Assembly: GCF_013408335.1 (NCBI RefSeq)
Contig: NZ_JACBZR010000001.1
Coordinates: forward strand, 5,295,501 to 5,359,500
Direction of reading: 5' to 3'
DNA: 64,000 nucleotides
From: Nocardioides panzhihuensis
GTDB taxonomy: Bacteria > Actinomycetota > Actinomycetes > Propionibacteriales > Nocardioidaceae
A model generated the notes under the pieces. That model was given only the letters and a program-made list of their open reading frames with translations. It made no database searches and was not told the DNA's origin. Of this stretch, positions 9,005 to 16,964 are shown in pieces. The position numbers and the translations under genes are program-made. Positions within the stretch are counted from its first letter, which is position 1. Every line of letters begins with the position of its first letter.

Positions 9005-9238
9005 GTGGCTGATGCTGATGGTGTTTCGTACTCGGTGGGCTTCCGGGGCCGCCGAGTAGTTCCACTGGCGGCCCTTTCCTTGGTGGCTGCTTTTGTCAGC
9101 GGTGCCGTCTGCATCTTCGCGCTCATCGCCAGTGTCCTGGTCGGGCACGCTTTTGCGGGCCCGATTCTTGCTCTTCAACTCGTGTGGAGCTTTGCGCTCG
9201 GTGCGCTCGGGTTCGTGGCGCTAGACGGCAGCCGTTGA
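9005..9238 (+). CDS. Small two-helix membrane protein (tentative)
   Basis: A possible 77-residue protein starting at GTG. After a basic segment (FRGRRVV) it has two hydrophobic helices, about residues 20-45 and 48-70, consistent with a small integral membrane protein. The ribosome binding site is weak (AAAGGG close to the start). It lies between poxB and the left island boundary and has no recognised family. It could be a chance open frame, but the hydrophobic pattern and Arg-before-helix topology favour a real gene. Confidence 0.4.
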   Translation: MADADGVSYSVGFRGRRVVPLAALSLVAAFVSGAVCIFALIASVLVGHAFAGPILALQLVWSFALGALGFVALDGSR

Positions 9239-9352
9239 TGGAATCGGGGATGGAGCCGTCGCAAATGGACCGGTACCGGGAGACAGCGCAGGCTCTCAGC
9301 GGACCTCGTATCCGATCCTGACTGGGTGACGTATCAACTGCTGATCGCGTCG

Positions 9353-9383
9353 CTAGCGATCGCGTCCCGCGGTCTCGAGCAGG
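9353..9383. repeat. Left copy of 31-bp direct repeat: displaced 3' tail of the oxidoreductase gene
   Basis: On the minus strand these bases read codons LLETAGRDR and a stop, identical in protein to the end of the intact oxidoreductase at 31776. At nucleotide level 28 of 31 bases match, and all three differences are synonymous. The orientation is the same as at 31776, so the two copies form a direct repeat flanking about 22.4 kb. This is the pattern left by an element that integrates into the 3' end of a protein-coding gene and supplies a replacement tail. The remainder of the oxidoreductase is not here. Confidence 0.75.
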
Positions 9384-9548
9384 ACCGTCGCCACCGCGGA
9401 CGTCGCAGCGTTCCTCAACAAGAAGCCGCGGTCGCTCTCCCCGGCGCGTGACGCGCTGATGAAGAAGGGCCTCATCTACTCCGGCGAACGCGGCCCGATC
9501 GCGTTCACCGTCCCTCACTTCGGGCGCTACCTGCGCCAGCAGGGATAG
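9384..9548 (+). pseudogene. 3' remnant of a second AAA ATPase gene (last 55 codons)
   Basis: This segment aligns without gaps to the last 55 codons (stop included) of the AAA ATPase at 5928-7124, that is to 6960-7124. It differs at roughly a dozen bases. Only two amino acids change (Gln to Arg, Arg to Pro) and the stop is TAG instead of TGA. The mostly synonymous divergence shows it derives from a once functional paralogue or horizontally acquired homologue, not from a recent duplication. It has no start region and begins exactly where the oxidoreductase tail ends. Confidence 0.85.
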
Positions 9549-9660
9549 CTGTCCGCGGTGTCCTGGACAACGAATGCGTGGCACGCACCGAGTGCCGCGA
9601 GGGCGACATTCTGGGCCTCTAGGCCATAGGGCCTGAATAGCCGACGATAGATTGGCTGTT

Positions 9661-10467
9661 GTGGAAGGCGAGGACTATTCGACGAGGATCGACAAGTCGG
9701 GCGTGCAGGCGGTAGAGCGCGCGATTCGACTTCTGGAGGTCCTCGCGGCCGCCGACACCCCGCAGACGATGCAGAGCCTCGCCGACGCGCTGCACTGTTC
9801 CCCGAGTACCGCGCACCGAATCGTGGTCACTCTGGCGCGCAGCGACCTGCTTGAGTTCAATCCGGTGACCAAGCGCTACAGCTTGGGGGTGGGCATCGCG
9901 CGTCTGGCGCAGAGCAGGGCGACTCAACTGGACCTTCCCAGCATCGTGCAGCCTCATCTGGACGAGTTGAAGGCCGAGACGGGCGAGACGGTGACTGTGT
10001 GGACCCGCTCCGAAGAGGCGATGGTCTGCGTCGCGGTGCGTGAGGGGTCTCATGAGATCCGCCAGTCGGTGAGGGTCGGCAGTCTGGCCACCCTAGAACT
10101 GACCGCGGGTGGCCGAGTCCTGATGGCCGACGAGGACCCTCATGCACTGCTGATGTGGGCGCGCCGTGTGCTGGGAGGCCCCGAGCCGGAGCTTGAAGCC
10201 GACATCCTGAAGGACGTCGCGGAGGTCCGACGGTCCGGCATCGTCATGCTGGATGGCCGTCACGGGGGGATGCGGCAGTCCGACGTGGCCACCATCAGCG
10301 CCCCGATCTTCGGCGAGGATGGGAGGGTTGCCGCCGCGCTGGTCGTTGCGGGTCCCTCCGCGCGATTCACTCGCGAGTCCATGGAAAGTTCCTGTGAGTC
10401 GATGAGGCGTCACGCCCGTGAGATCACGACGGCGCTCGGCGGCAATTCCGCGCCCGTACTGACCTAG
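9661..10467 (+). CDS. IclR family transcriptional regulator
   Basis: About 268 residues. The N-terminal winged HTH covers roughly residues 12-75, with VERAIRLLEVLAA and SLADALHCSPSTAHRIVVTL as the recognition region. The C-terminal IclR effector domain (about 85-265) has VQPHLDELKAETGETVTVWT and a late DGRVAAALVVAGPSAR strand. IclR proteins bind small organic acids and repress or activate catabolic genes. GTG at 9661 is chosen over an in-frame TTG at 9652. It precedes the SDR-ALDH-monooxygenase unit by 161 bases, which contain tandem palindromes and are the likely target. Confidence 0.9.
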   Translation: MEGEDYSTRIDKSGVQAVERAIRLLEVLAAADTPQTMQSLADALHCSPSTAHRIVVTLARSDLLEFNPVTKRYSLGVGIARLAQSRATQLDLPSIVQPHLDELKAETGETVTVWTRSEEAMVCVAVREGSHEIRQSVRVGSLATLELTAGGRVLMADEDPHALLMWARRVLGGPEPELEADILKDVAEVRRSGIVMLDGRHGGMRQSDVATISAPIFGEDGRVAAALVVAGPSARFTRESMESSCESMRRHAREITTALGGNSAPVLT

Positions 10468-10540
10468 CTGCAACGACAGCACCCTCACCAGATATGCACT
10501 CGTGCCTATGTGGTGAGGGCCTCCTCGTCCATTGTTCATT

Positions 10541-10573
10541 CCGCTGAGCGGGTTGTGCATCCCGCTAGACGGG
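10541..10573. promoter_or_regulatory. Tandem operator-like palindromes upstream of the SDR gene
   Basis: CCGCTGAGCGG (10541-10551) is a perfect palindrome around one base, and CCCGCTAGACGGG (10561-10573) repeats the pattern imperfectly. Both are preceded by CAT and followed by GT. Their centres are 21 bases apart, two helical turns, so dimers would sit on the same DNA face. They lie between the IclR gene and the operon it probably controls. The assignment to this IclR protein is inference from position and the family's preference for short GC-rich inverted repeats. Confidence 0.5.
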
Positions 10574-10628
10574 TCATAGCGTGTCGTGTGACTCACAAGT
10601 GGCCCACAACGCATGGAGGACAGTTCGG

Positions 10629-11429
10629 ATGGAAGAGATCGACTTCGCCCGCCTCGGGCCGGCCAAGGGCACCAAGGTCGTCGTCATTGGGGGACACGGC
10701 GGAATCGGCGCTGCGCTGAGCAGCCGCGCCGCCGAGGCGGGCGCGGAGGTCGTCGCACTCGATACCCGGCGCGCGATCGAGGAGAACGGCGAGATCGCTG
10801 GCGTGGTCAACGCAGAGATCGACGTCCTCGACGAGGCTTCGATCGCCGCGGCCGCAGCGACGGTCAGAGAGCGATGGGGCGAGATCGACGCCATGGTCTA
10901 CGTCAGCGGGGTCGGTGACCCGGACACCCCGACGCTCGACTACCCCGTCGAGCGCTGGGACAAGGTGCACGCCGTCAACCTGCGCGGAGCGTTCCTCGCG
11001 ACGCAGGCATTCGTGCCGCTGGTGAGTAAGAAGGGCACCGGGTCGCTGATCTTCATCGGCTCCACCGTGGCGGTCCAGCCGCCACCGGGCCTGAGCGCCT
11101 ACAGCGCCTCGAAGGCGGGCGTGGTCGCCTTCGCTAAGTCGGTCGCCAAGGAGCTCGCTCCCGACGTCCGGGTCAACGTCGTCTCACCTGGCATCACCGA
11201 GACGGCCTTCCTGGCCGGGGGTTCCGGCCAGGGTCAGGGACCACAGGAGATCTCCGGCGAGAGCTGGTTCGGCGAGGAGGCCTACCAGCGCCGGCTGGCG
11301 ATGATCCTTCAGCGTCGGCTGGCCAACCCCGACGACATAGTCGCGCCGACGCTCTTCCTCCTCGGGCCCGGAGCGCGCTACATCACAGGCCAGACCCTCC
11401 ACGTCAACGGCGGGCTTTACCTGCCTTGA
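10629..11429 (+). CDS. SDR family oxidoreductase
   Basis: A classical short-chain dehydrogenase of 266 residues. The cofactor loop VIGGHGGIGAALSSRA, the NNAG-equivalent VYVSGVGD, the catalytic Ser in FIGSTVAV and the YSASKAG motif with Tyr and Lys are present. A C-terminal ITGQTLHVNGGLYL strand is typical. It likely oxidises an alcohol or reduces a ketone with NAD(P). ATG at 10629 is preferred because GGAGGA lies seven bases upstream. The stop codon is followed directly by the aldehyde dehydrogenase gene, so the two steps may be consecutive (alcohol to aldehyde to acid). Confidence 0.9.
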   Translation: MEEIDFARLGPAKGTKVVVIGGHGGIGAALSSRAAEAGAEVVALDTRRAIEENGEIAGVVNAEIDVLDEASIAAAAATVRERWGEIDAMVYVSGVGDPDTPTLDYPVERWDKVHAVNLRGAFLATQAFVPLVSKKGTGSLIFIGSTVAVQPPPGLSAYSASKAGVVAFAKSVAKELAPDVRVNVVSPGITETAFLAGGSGQGQGPQEISGESWFGEEAYQRRLAMILQRRLANPDDIVAPTLFLLGPGARYITGQTLHVNGGLYLP

Positions 11430-11449
11430 TCAACCGTAGAGAAAGCAGA

Positions 11450-12919
11450 GTGGAAAAGGTCATGGAGACTTTCAAGATGAGGATCGGCGCCGAATGGCGC
11501 GAAGCGGCCTTGGGCGAGTGGATCGCAACGGAGAACCCTTACACGGGCGAAAAGTGGGCCCGCATCCCGCGCGGAGGCGAGGCCGACGCGATTGCTGCGG
11601 TCGAGGCAGCGCATGCTGCAGGTCAGGGTGAATGGCGCTCGCTGACCGCGACCCAGCGTGGCCGCTTGATGTACAAGTTCGCTCAGCTGATCCGGGAGAA
11701 GGGACAGCGCCTGGCGGACCTAGAGGTCACCGATGTTGGACGGCGACGGAAGGAAGCCCTCGGAGTAGTCGACCATCTGGCTGGCTACTACGAGTATTAC
11801 GCGGGACTCGCGGACAAACTCGAGGGAGCGGTGACGCCCTTCGACAAGCCTGGTTTCCTGCACTACACGGTCCATGAGCCCATGGGCGTCGTGGTCTGCA
11901 TCGTGCCGTGGAACGGCCCGCTCTTGCTGGCGAGCATGAAGATCGCCCCGGCCCTGGCAGCCGGATGCACCGTGGTGGTCAAGCCATCGGAGTATGCCTC
12001 TGCCTCGATCATCCACCTGGCTGAATTGGCCGAGGAAGCCGGCTTTCCCCCGGGAGTCTTCAATGTCGTCACCGGATACGGGAATGAGATCGGCAACACG
12101 CTGACGGCTCACCCTCTGGTGCGGAAGGTGGCCTTCACCGGAGGTCACGTCGGAGGGCGGGCTGTGGCACAGTCGGCTGCTCACGGCTTCAAACACCTCA
12201 CGCTGGAGCTTGGTGGCAAGTCTCCGAACATCGTCTTCGATGACGCGGACCTAGATGCGGCTCTTGAAGGAGTCAGCATGGCGATCTTCAACACCTCGGG
12301 CCAAGCCTGCCTCGCGGGTTCACGCCTGCTCGTCCAGCGCTCGATTGCCGATGAGTTCGTCGCCCGGTTGGCGGATCTCATGCGCGACGCCAAGCTCGGC
12401 GATCCGACGGATCTGGCGACCGACATCGGTCCTATCGCCATGCGGCCTCAGTTCAACACTGTTCTTGAGCACCTCGCGGCCGCAAAGAAGGACGGGGCGA
12501 AGGCAGTTCTCGGAGGCGGCCGAGGTCTACCGGCGGGAGGCGAGAACGGTCTCTTCGTGGAGCCGACCATCTTCATGAACGTCACCAATGACATGCGGAT
12601 CGCTCGCGAAGAGGTCTTCGGGCCGGTTCTCGTCGCCATCCCGTTCGACACTGATGACGAGGCAGTGGCGATCGCCAACGACTCCAGCTTTGGGCTTGCC
12701 GCAGGTCTGTGGACATCCAGCCTGCAGCGGGCTCTCGACATCCCACGCCGTCTCGAGGCCGGCACGGTCTGGGTCAACACTTACCGCACGGTGTCCGTAA
12801 TGGCGCCCTTCGGGGGGTTCAAGGACTCCGGCATCGGCCGAGAGAACGGGCAAGACGCGATCAAGGACTACGTCGAGACCAAGAGCATCGTGATCCGGCC
12901 GAGCACGGCTCCGGCCTGA
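11450..12919 (+). CDS. Aldehyde dehydrogenase family protein
   Basis: NAD(P)-dependent oxidation of an aldehyde to a carboxylic acid in the cytoplasm. The sequence has VVCIVPWNGPLLLASMKIAPAL, the oxyanion Asn in that loop, the general base Glu in LTLELGGKSPN (about residue 253), and the nucleophilic Cys in TSGQACLAGS (about residue 287). EEVFGPVL and the C-terminal FGGFKDSGIGRE motif are also present. Length is about 489 residues. GTG at 11450 is taken as start because of GAGAAAG just upstream; ATG at 11462 is the alternative. The aldehyde cannot be identified, but the location between SDR and monooxygenase suggests an aromatic pathway. Confidence 0.9.
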   Translation: MEKVMETFKMRIGAEWREAALGEWIATENPYTGEKWARIPRGGEADAIAAVEAAHAAGQGEWRSLTATQRGRLMYKFAQLIREKGQRLADLEVTDVGRRRKEALGVVDHLAGYYEYYAGLADKLEGAVTPFDKPGFLHYTVHEPMGVVVCIVPWNGPLLLASMKIAPALAAGCTVVVKPSEYASASIIHLAELAEEAGFPPGVFNVVTGYGNEIGNTLTAHPLVRKVAFTGGHVGGRAVAQSAAHGFKHLTLELGGKSPNIVFDDADLDAALEGVSMAIFNTSGQACLAGSRLLVQRSIADEFVARLADLMRDAKLGDPTDLATDIGPIAMRPQFNTVLEHLAAAKKDGAKAVLGGGRGLPAGGENGLFVEPTIFMNVTNDMRIAREEVFGPVLVAIPFDTDDEAVAIANDSSFGLAAGLWTSSLQRALDIPRRLEAGTVWVNTYRTVSVMAPFGGFKDSGIGRENGQDAIKDYVETKSIVIRPSTAPA

Positions 12920-12940
12920 GAGGGCGACGGAGAATCTGTC

Positions 12941-14185
12941 ATGAAGACTCTCATCAACGGTGGTGGCATCGGAGGGCTTACCTTGGCCCTCTCGTTGCAG
13001 GCGCGCTCGCCTGATTTCGACATCCATGTCTACGAGGCGGCTGCGGAGTTCAAGCCGCTCGGCCTGGGCATCAACCTGATGCCCCATGCGATCCGAGTCC
13101 TCGCAGAGCTCGGCCTCAGCGAGGGGCTCGCCGAGGTAGCTGTCGAGGCGAAGGAGTTCGCCTTCTTCACCTCGAACGGCCAGCACATCTACAGCGAGCC
13201 GACGGGGCTTCGCGCCGGCCATGCGTATCCGCACTTCTCGATTCATCGCGGCGAATTCCACAGCATTCTGTACGCCGCGTTCCTCGAGCGGATCGGCGCC
13301 GACCGAATCCACGTGGGACACCGTCTGACGGAGTTCGCGCAGGACGACACGACGGTCACCGCAACTTTCGTTGGTCCTGAGGGTGTAGAGGTCGCCCGCG
13401 TGACCGGCGATGTCTTGGTCGGCGCCGACGGACTCCACTCCGCCGTGCGGAAGCAGCTCTATCCGAACCAGGGCGACCCCGTCTTCCACGGCATCAATAT
13501 GTGGCGCGGGGTGACGAGGGGCAAGCCCTTCCTGTCCGGTGCGAGTGCGACCCGGATCGGCGCGCTCAATCGCACCGGCAAGCTGGTGGTCTACCCGATG
13601 TGCGACGACATCGATGGAGAGGGCACCCAGCTCATCAACTGGGTAGCGGAGGTCCTCACCGACGAGGCTTCGCCGACGGACTGGAGCGCGCCGGGGCAGT
13701 TGGAGGACTTCATCCATCACTTCGAGGGGTGGAGGTTCGAGTGGCTCGACTGTGAGGCTCTGATCCGGAACTCTGACTCGATCCTTTCCTATCCCATGGC
13801 CGACCGTGATCCGGTGGATCGCTGGACATTCGGTCGTACGACGCTGCTCGGCGACGCCGCTCACCCGATGTACCCCCGAGGTGGGAACGGAGCGGCGCAG
13901 GCGATCCTGGACGCAGAGGCACTTGCGAAGCACCTCACCGTGACGGACGACGCAGCGGTGGCCTTGACGGCCTACGAAGGTGAGCGTCTGCCGATCACAA
14001 ACCGGGTCGTGCTCGCCAACCGGTCAATGCCGCCTGACACGTTGATCGACCTGGTCGAAGAGCGAACCGGTGGGAAGCGCTTCGAGAACGTCGAAGATGT
14101 CATCTCGGCTGAGGAGATCGAGACCATCAGCAAGGGCTACCAGCGGGTCGCGGGTTACGACAAAGGAACCGTTGCAAGCAAGTAG
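12941..14185 (+). CDS. FAD-dependent monooxygenase (PhzS / aromatic hydroxylase type)
   Basis: A class A flavoprotein monooxygenase of 414 residues. The N-terminal FAD motif is INGGGIGGLTLALSLQ, the middle DG motif is VLVGADGLHSAVRK, and the GD motif is TTLLGDAAHPMYPRGGNGA followed by QAILDAEALAKHL. The last motif is like PhzS and other flavin-dependent oxidoreductases. It probably hydroxylates or decarboxylatively hydroxylates an aromatic acid using NAD(P)H. It is the third gene of the SDR-ALDH unit and ends at a strong hairpin terminator shared with the convergent ferredoxin reductase operon. Confidence 0.85.
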   Translation: MKTLINGGGIGGLTLALSLQARSPDFDIHVYEAAAEFKPLGLGINLMPHAIRVLAELGLSEGLAEVAVEAKEFAFFTSNGQHIYSEPTGLRAGHAYPHFSIHRGEFHSILYAAFLERIGADRIHVGHRLTEFAQDDTTVTATFVGPEGVEVARVTGDVLVGADGLHSAVRKQLYPNQGDPVFHGINMWRGVTRGKPFLSGASATRIGALNRTGKLVVYPMCDDIDGEGTQLINWVAEVLTDEASPTDWSAPGQLEDFIHHFEGWRFEWLDCEALIRNSDSILSYPMADRDPVDRWTFGRTTLLGDAAHPMYPRGGNGAAQAILDAEALAKHLTVTDDAAVALTAYEGERLPITNRVVLANRSMPPDTLIDLVEERTGGKRFENVEDVISAEEIETISKGYQRVAGYDKGTVASK

Positions 14186-14189
14186 GAGA

Positions 14190-14230
14190 AACGGGTCGAC
14201 GCCCGCCCCAAGGGCAGGCGTCGACCCGTT
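14190..14230. terminator. Bidirectional hairpin terminator
   Basis: A 19-base arm (14190-14208) pairs with 14212-14230 with a single mismatch around a three-base loop; the arm begins AACGGGTCGACGCC. It sits between two convergent genes, five bases after the monooxygenase stop and eight bases before the ferredoxin reductase stop. This is the expected place for a shared intrinsic terminator, although the T-tract is weak. Confidence 0.85.
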
Positions 14231-14237
14231 AGAGCAT

Positions 14238-15419
14238 TCAGGCGACCAAGGTCAGCTTGTCCAGGTGAAGCCCGGCCGCGACATCATCGAGTGACGGGTC
14301 TCCGCCCTGTAGCAACTGTCGTGCCCTCAGGCAGATAGCCTGCGCATTGATCGTGGTCACGCCGGTGACCCGGTCACCGTCGGTCGAGAGCACCACGTGC
14401 GCGCCGTTGTCGGAGACGTAGTGCATGGCCCCAACAGCAGTTTTGCCAACGGTCTGGATCTTCCAGTTGAACTGATCGGACCACACGTAGGGAACATCGC
14501 CAAACGCGCGGGCTTCTCCGGTGGCGATGCTCGATGCCACGTGTTGGGCCTGCTTTACCGCAGTCGTCCAGTGTTCGACCCGCTCCATACGGTCGTAGCG
14601 AGAGTTGTGCCAACGGGCACAGTCGCCCACCGCCCAGACGCCCTGCGCCGCGGAGAGGGTCTCATCGCAGACGACGCCATTCTCCAGTATGAGCCCAGAT
14701 CCCTCTAGCCATTCGACGTTCGGCACAGCACCGATCGAAACGACGGCGAAGTCACCCTTCACGCCGTCGACCCACACATGGTCGCGATCGCCCCCCAGCG
14801 TCGCGTCTCCGACGCCCATTCGGAGGTCGACACCCTCGGCGCTGTGGCGTGCCGCGATCAGATCGGCGGCGACCCCGGGAATGCCACGCTGCAGCACCTT
14901 CGGTGCGACGTCGATGACGGTTGCGCTCATGCCGGCTCCTGTGCCGGCTGCGGCGGCCTCGAGCCCCAGGAAGCCGGCGCCGACCACGAGAAGCCGACCG
15001 CCGCGCTCGGCAGCGCTCTTCAGTCGTTCCCAGTTGCTCTGTGTGCGGACGTAGCTGGCATGCAGAGGGAGAGGAGTGAGGAGCTCGCGAGGCCGGCAGC
15101 CGCTGGCGATCACCAGGTGGTCGTAGCTTCGCAGGCCGGATGTCGTCTCAACCCTTCCTGCCAGGTCTAGCCCGACAGCAGTCGTGCCGGGCTGGAACTC
15201 AATGTCTCGCTCGTGCAGGAGTTCGGGTGTCGCCAAGAGTTCCAATGCGTCGTCCTTGCCGAGGTGCTTGGAGAGCTGGGGCTTGTCGTACGGAGCAGAG
15301 CTCTCCACATCCAAGAGCGTGATCGGCCCGCTGAACCCGGCATCCCTCAAGCCGAGAGCGCACCGTACGCCGCCGACCGAGGCGCCGACGATGAGGACCG
15401 CTTGGCGGGAGGTGGTCAT
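14238..15419 (-). CDS. Ferredoxin reductase, FAD/NAD(P)-binding
   Basis: A 393-residue pyridine-nucleotide ferredoxin reductase that passes electrons from NAD(P)H to the adjacent ferredoxin. The FAD motif is VLIVGASVGGVRCALGL, the NAD motif is LLVVGAGFLGLEAAAAG, and the third motif is VWAVGDCARWHN. The reductase C-terminal domain covers about 315-393. ATG at 15419 is one base after the ferredoxin stop codon, so the three genes P450-ferredoxin-reductase form one compact operon on the minus strand. The first FAD Gly motif reads GASVGG, a common variant in this subfamily. Confidence 0.9.
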   Translation of the reverse strand: MTTSRQAVLIVGASVGGVRCALGLRDAGFSGPITLLDVESSAPYDKPQLSKHLGKDDALELLATPELLHERDIEFQPGTTAVGLDLAGRVETTSGLRSYDHLVIASGCRPRELLTPLPLHASYVRTQSNWERLKSAAERGGRLLVVGAGFLGLEAAAAGTGAGMSATVIDVAPKVLQRGIPGVAADLIAARHSAEGVDLRMGVGDATLGGDRDHVWVDGVKGDFAVVSIGAVPNVEWLEGSGLILENGVVCDETLSAAQGVWAVGDCARWHNSRYDRMERVEHWTTAVKQAQHVASSIATGEARAFGDVPYVWSDQFNWKIQTVGKTAVGAMHYVSDNGAHVVLSTDGDRVTGVTTINAQAICLRARQLLQGGDPSLDDVAAGLHLDKLTLVA

Positions 15420-15420
15420 C

Positions 15421-15657
15421 TCAGTCCCCGCGCTTGTACATGCGAAGAGCGTTGGCTGGGCAGTCCGCGACCGCGCCAGCGACGGTGGCGTGCTCGGCCT
15501 CCGTCCACTCCTGCTTGAGGAATAGGGGGAGGTTCGACGCGAGATCGAGCTCGAAGAGCTCGGGCGCGGCGAAGACGCAATTGCCATAGCCGTTGCACTT
15601 GTCCAGGTCGAGTTCCAGAACCTCGGTCGCGGATGACACGGTGATTGGATTCGTCAT
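15421..15657 (-). CDS. [3Fe-4S]-type ferredoxin
   Basis: A small acidic electron carrier of 78 residues. The cluster ligands are Cys in DKCNGYGNC (CX5C spacing, with Gly replacing the middle Cys of a 4Fe-4S site) and Cys in ADCPANAL near the C-terminus. This pattern is typical of actinobacterial ferredoxins that serve cytochromes P450. ATG at 15657 lies one base after the P450 stop codon. It is flanked by its likely reductase and P450 partner. Confidence 0.92.
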   Translation of the reverse strand: MTNPITVSSATEVLELDLDKCNGYGNCVFAAPELFELDLASNLPLFLKQEWTEAEHATVAGAVADCPANALRMYKRGD

Positions 15658-15658
15658 C

Positions 15659-16876
15659 TCAGGCAACTCCACTTTCGTTGGTGGTCTCGGGGGTCTGGTG
15701 GGTCGTGCGAAAGGCATCGGTGAAACGCAGGGGAACGGATGCGGGCCCGGCCATGGCTCCGCCGCTGAGAGGCCCGTACTCGACCGGTCCGGCGTACTCG
15801 AGTTGCGGCAGCGTGATCAGCTTCTCCAGGACGAGCCGGAGTTCCGTGCGGGCAAGGAGCGCGCCGGCGCACTGATGCCGGCCGAAGCCGAAGGCGAGGT
15901 GCCCAGCGGCATTCCGCAGGGGGTCGAACTCCTCGGCGTGGTCGAACTTTTCGGGATCGCGGTTGGCGCCGCCATGGACCAGCAGGACGCGTGATCCGGC
16001 TGGGATACGGACGCCGGCGATCTCGGCGTCGCGGGTGACATAGCGGGCCATCGTCTGGACCGGGGAGCTGAAGCGAAGAGTCTCCTCGACGAAGGCAGGA
16101 ATCAGATCCGGCCGCTCACGAAGAAGTTCCTGCCGGGTCGGGTCGTCGGCCAGGTAGCTGACCATGGCGCTGGAGGCGTGCATGGTGGTCTCGTGCCCTG
16201 CCACAGCGAAGGCGAGGAGGATGCGCTCTGCCTCGTCGTCGGTGATGGGACGTTCGTCGATCTCGCGCGCGAGCAGGGTGTTGATGTAGCCGGGCTCGCC
16301 GCTGGCACGGTAGCGGGCGACCTCGGCGCGGACGAGCTCGCGTAGGCCGGCGCGTGCATCGAGCAGATCCGTTTCGGAGATGACCCGCCACGACTCCTCG
16401 GTGAGATCGCGGAACTGGACGACGGTCTCAGGGGAGAAGCCCACTACGTGGGTGAGGACGTTCAGCGGGAGTGGCAGCCCGACCTCGTTGACCCAGTCGC
16501 CGCCACCCTTCGCGAGATAGTCGTCGATGAGCCGATCGATCAGAGCGCGCAGATCCTCGGTCATGCCCCGCACCGTCTGCGGAGTGATCCAGTCAGTGAC
16601 GAGGGATCGATACGCCGTATGAGAGGGCGGGTCGGTGTCCAGCGGGATGACACGGCCCTCGCCGACCGTTGGAATCCGAGTTCCGAAGCCCGAGGCGAAC
16701 GTGTCGGGGTCGCGGAGTGCAGCCAACACATCGGCATGACGCGTGAGCACGTAGAACCCGCCGTGCTCCGTTGAGTAGACGACCCCGTTGTCTCGGAGAT
16801 CGGCGTAGATCCCGGGCGCCGAGGTGGCGTCGGTGATCGCATGGTGATCGAACGGGCATGTGGCTGCGGTTGTCAT
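15659..16876 (-). CDS. Cytochrome P450 monooxygenase
   Basis: A soluble bacterial class I P450 of 405 residues. The I-helix oxygen-activation motif is VAGHETT, the K-helix is EETLRFSSP (ExxR), and the heme-binding loop is FGFGRHQCAGALLAR with Cys at about residue 336. CPFDHHAITD at the N-terminus and the order of motifs fit actinobacterial P450s that hydroxylate or O-demethylate aromatics. It heads an operon with its ferredoxin and reductase, divergent from a TetR gene. The substrate is unknown. ATG at 16876 is preferred over an upstream GTG/ATG extension that would cover the operator region. Confidence 0.93.
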   Translation of the reverse strand: MTTAATCPFDHHAITDATSAPGIYADLRDNGVVYSTEHGGFYVLTRHADVLAALRDPDTFASGFGTRIPTVGEGRVIPLDTDPPSHTAYRSLVTDWITPQTVRGMTEDLRALIDRLIDDYLAKGGGDWVNEVGLPLPLNVLTHVVGFSPETVVQFRDLTEESWRVISETDLLDARAGLRELVRAEVARYRASGEPGYINTLLAREIDERPITDDEAERILLAFAVAGHETTMHASSAMVSYLADDPTRQELLRERPDLIPAFVEETLRFSSPVQTMARYVTRDAEIAGVRIPAGSRVLLVHGGANRDPEKFDHAEEFDPLRNAAGHLAFGFGRHQCAGALLARTELRLVLEKLITLPQLEYAGPVEYGPLSGGAMAGPASVPLRFTDAFRTTHQTPETTNESGVA

Positions 16877-16916
16877 AGAGGACTCCAATCCTGTTTTCAA
16901 GACACCCACCACTTTA

Positions 16917-16942
16917 AACAGAACGAAACGTTTCGTCTAGTT
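16917..16942. promoter_or_regulatory. Palindromic TetR operator between P450 and tetR
   Basis: ACGAAACGTTTCGT (16923-16936) is a perfect 14-bp palindrome. Three bases farther out on each side, AAC (16917-16919) and GTT (16940-16942) extend the symmetry. It lies in the 88-base divergent promoter, 23 bases from the TetR start and about 40 from the P450 start, so one repressor could close both promoters. Binding by the neighbouring TetR protein is inference. Confidence 0.7.
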
Positions 16943-16964
16943 AACTTTGCTCTATTCTTCTCTC

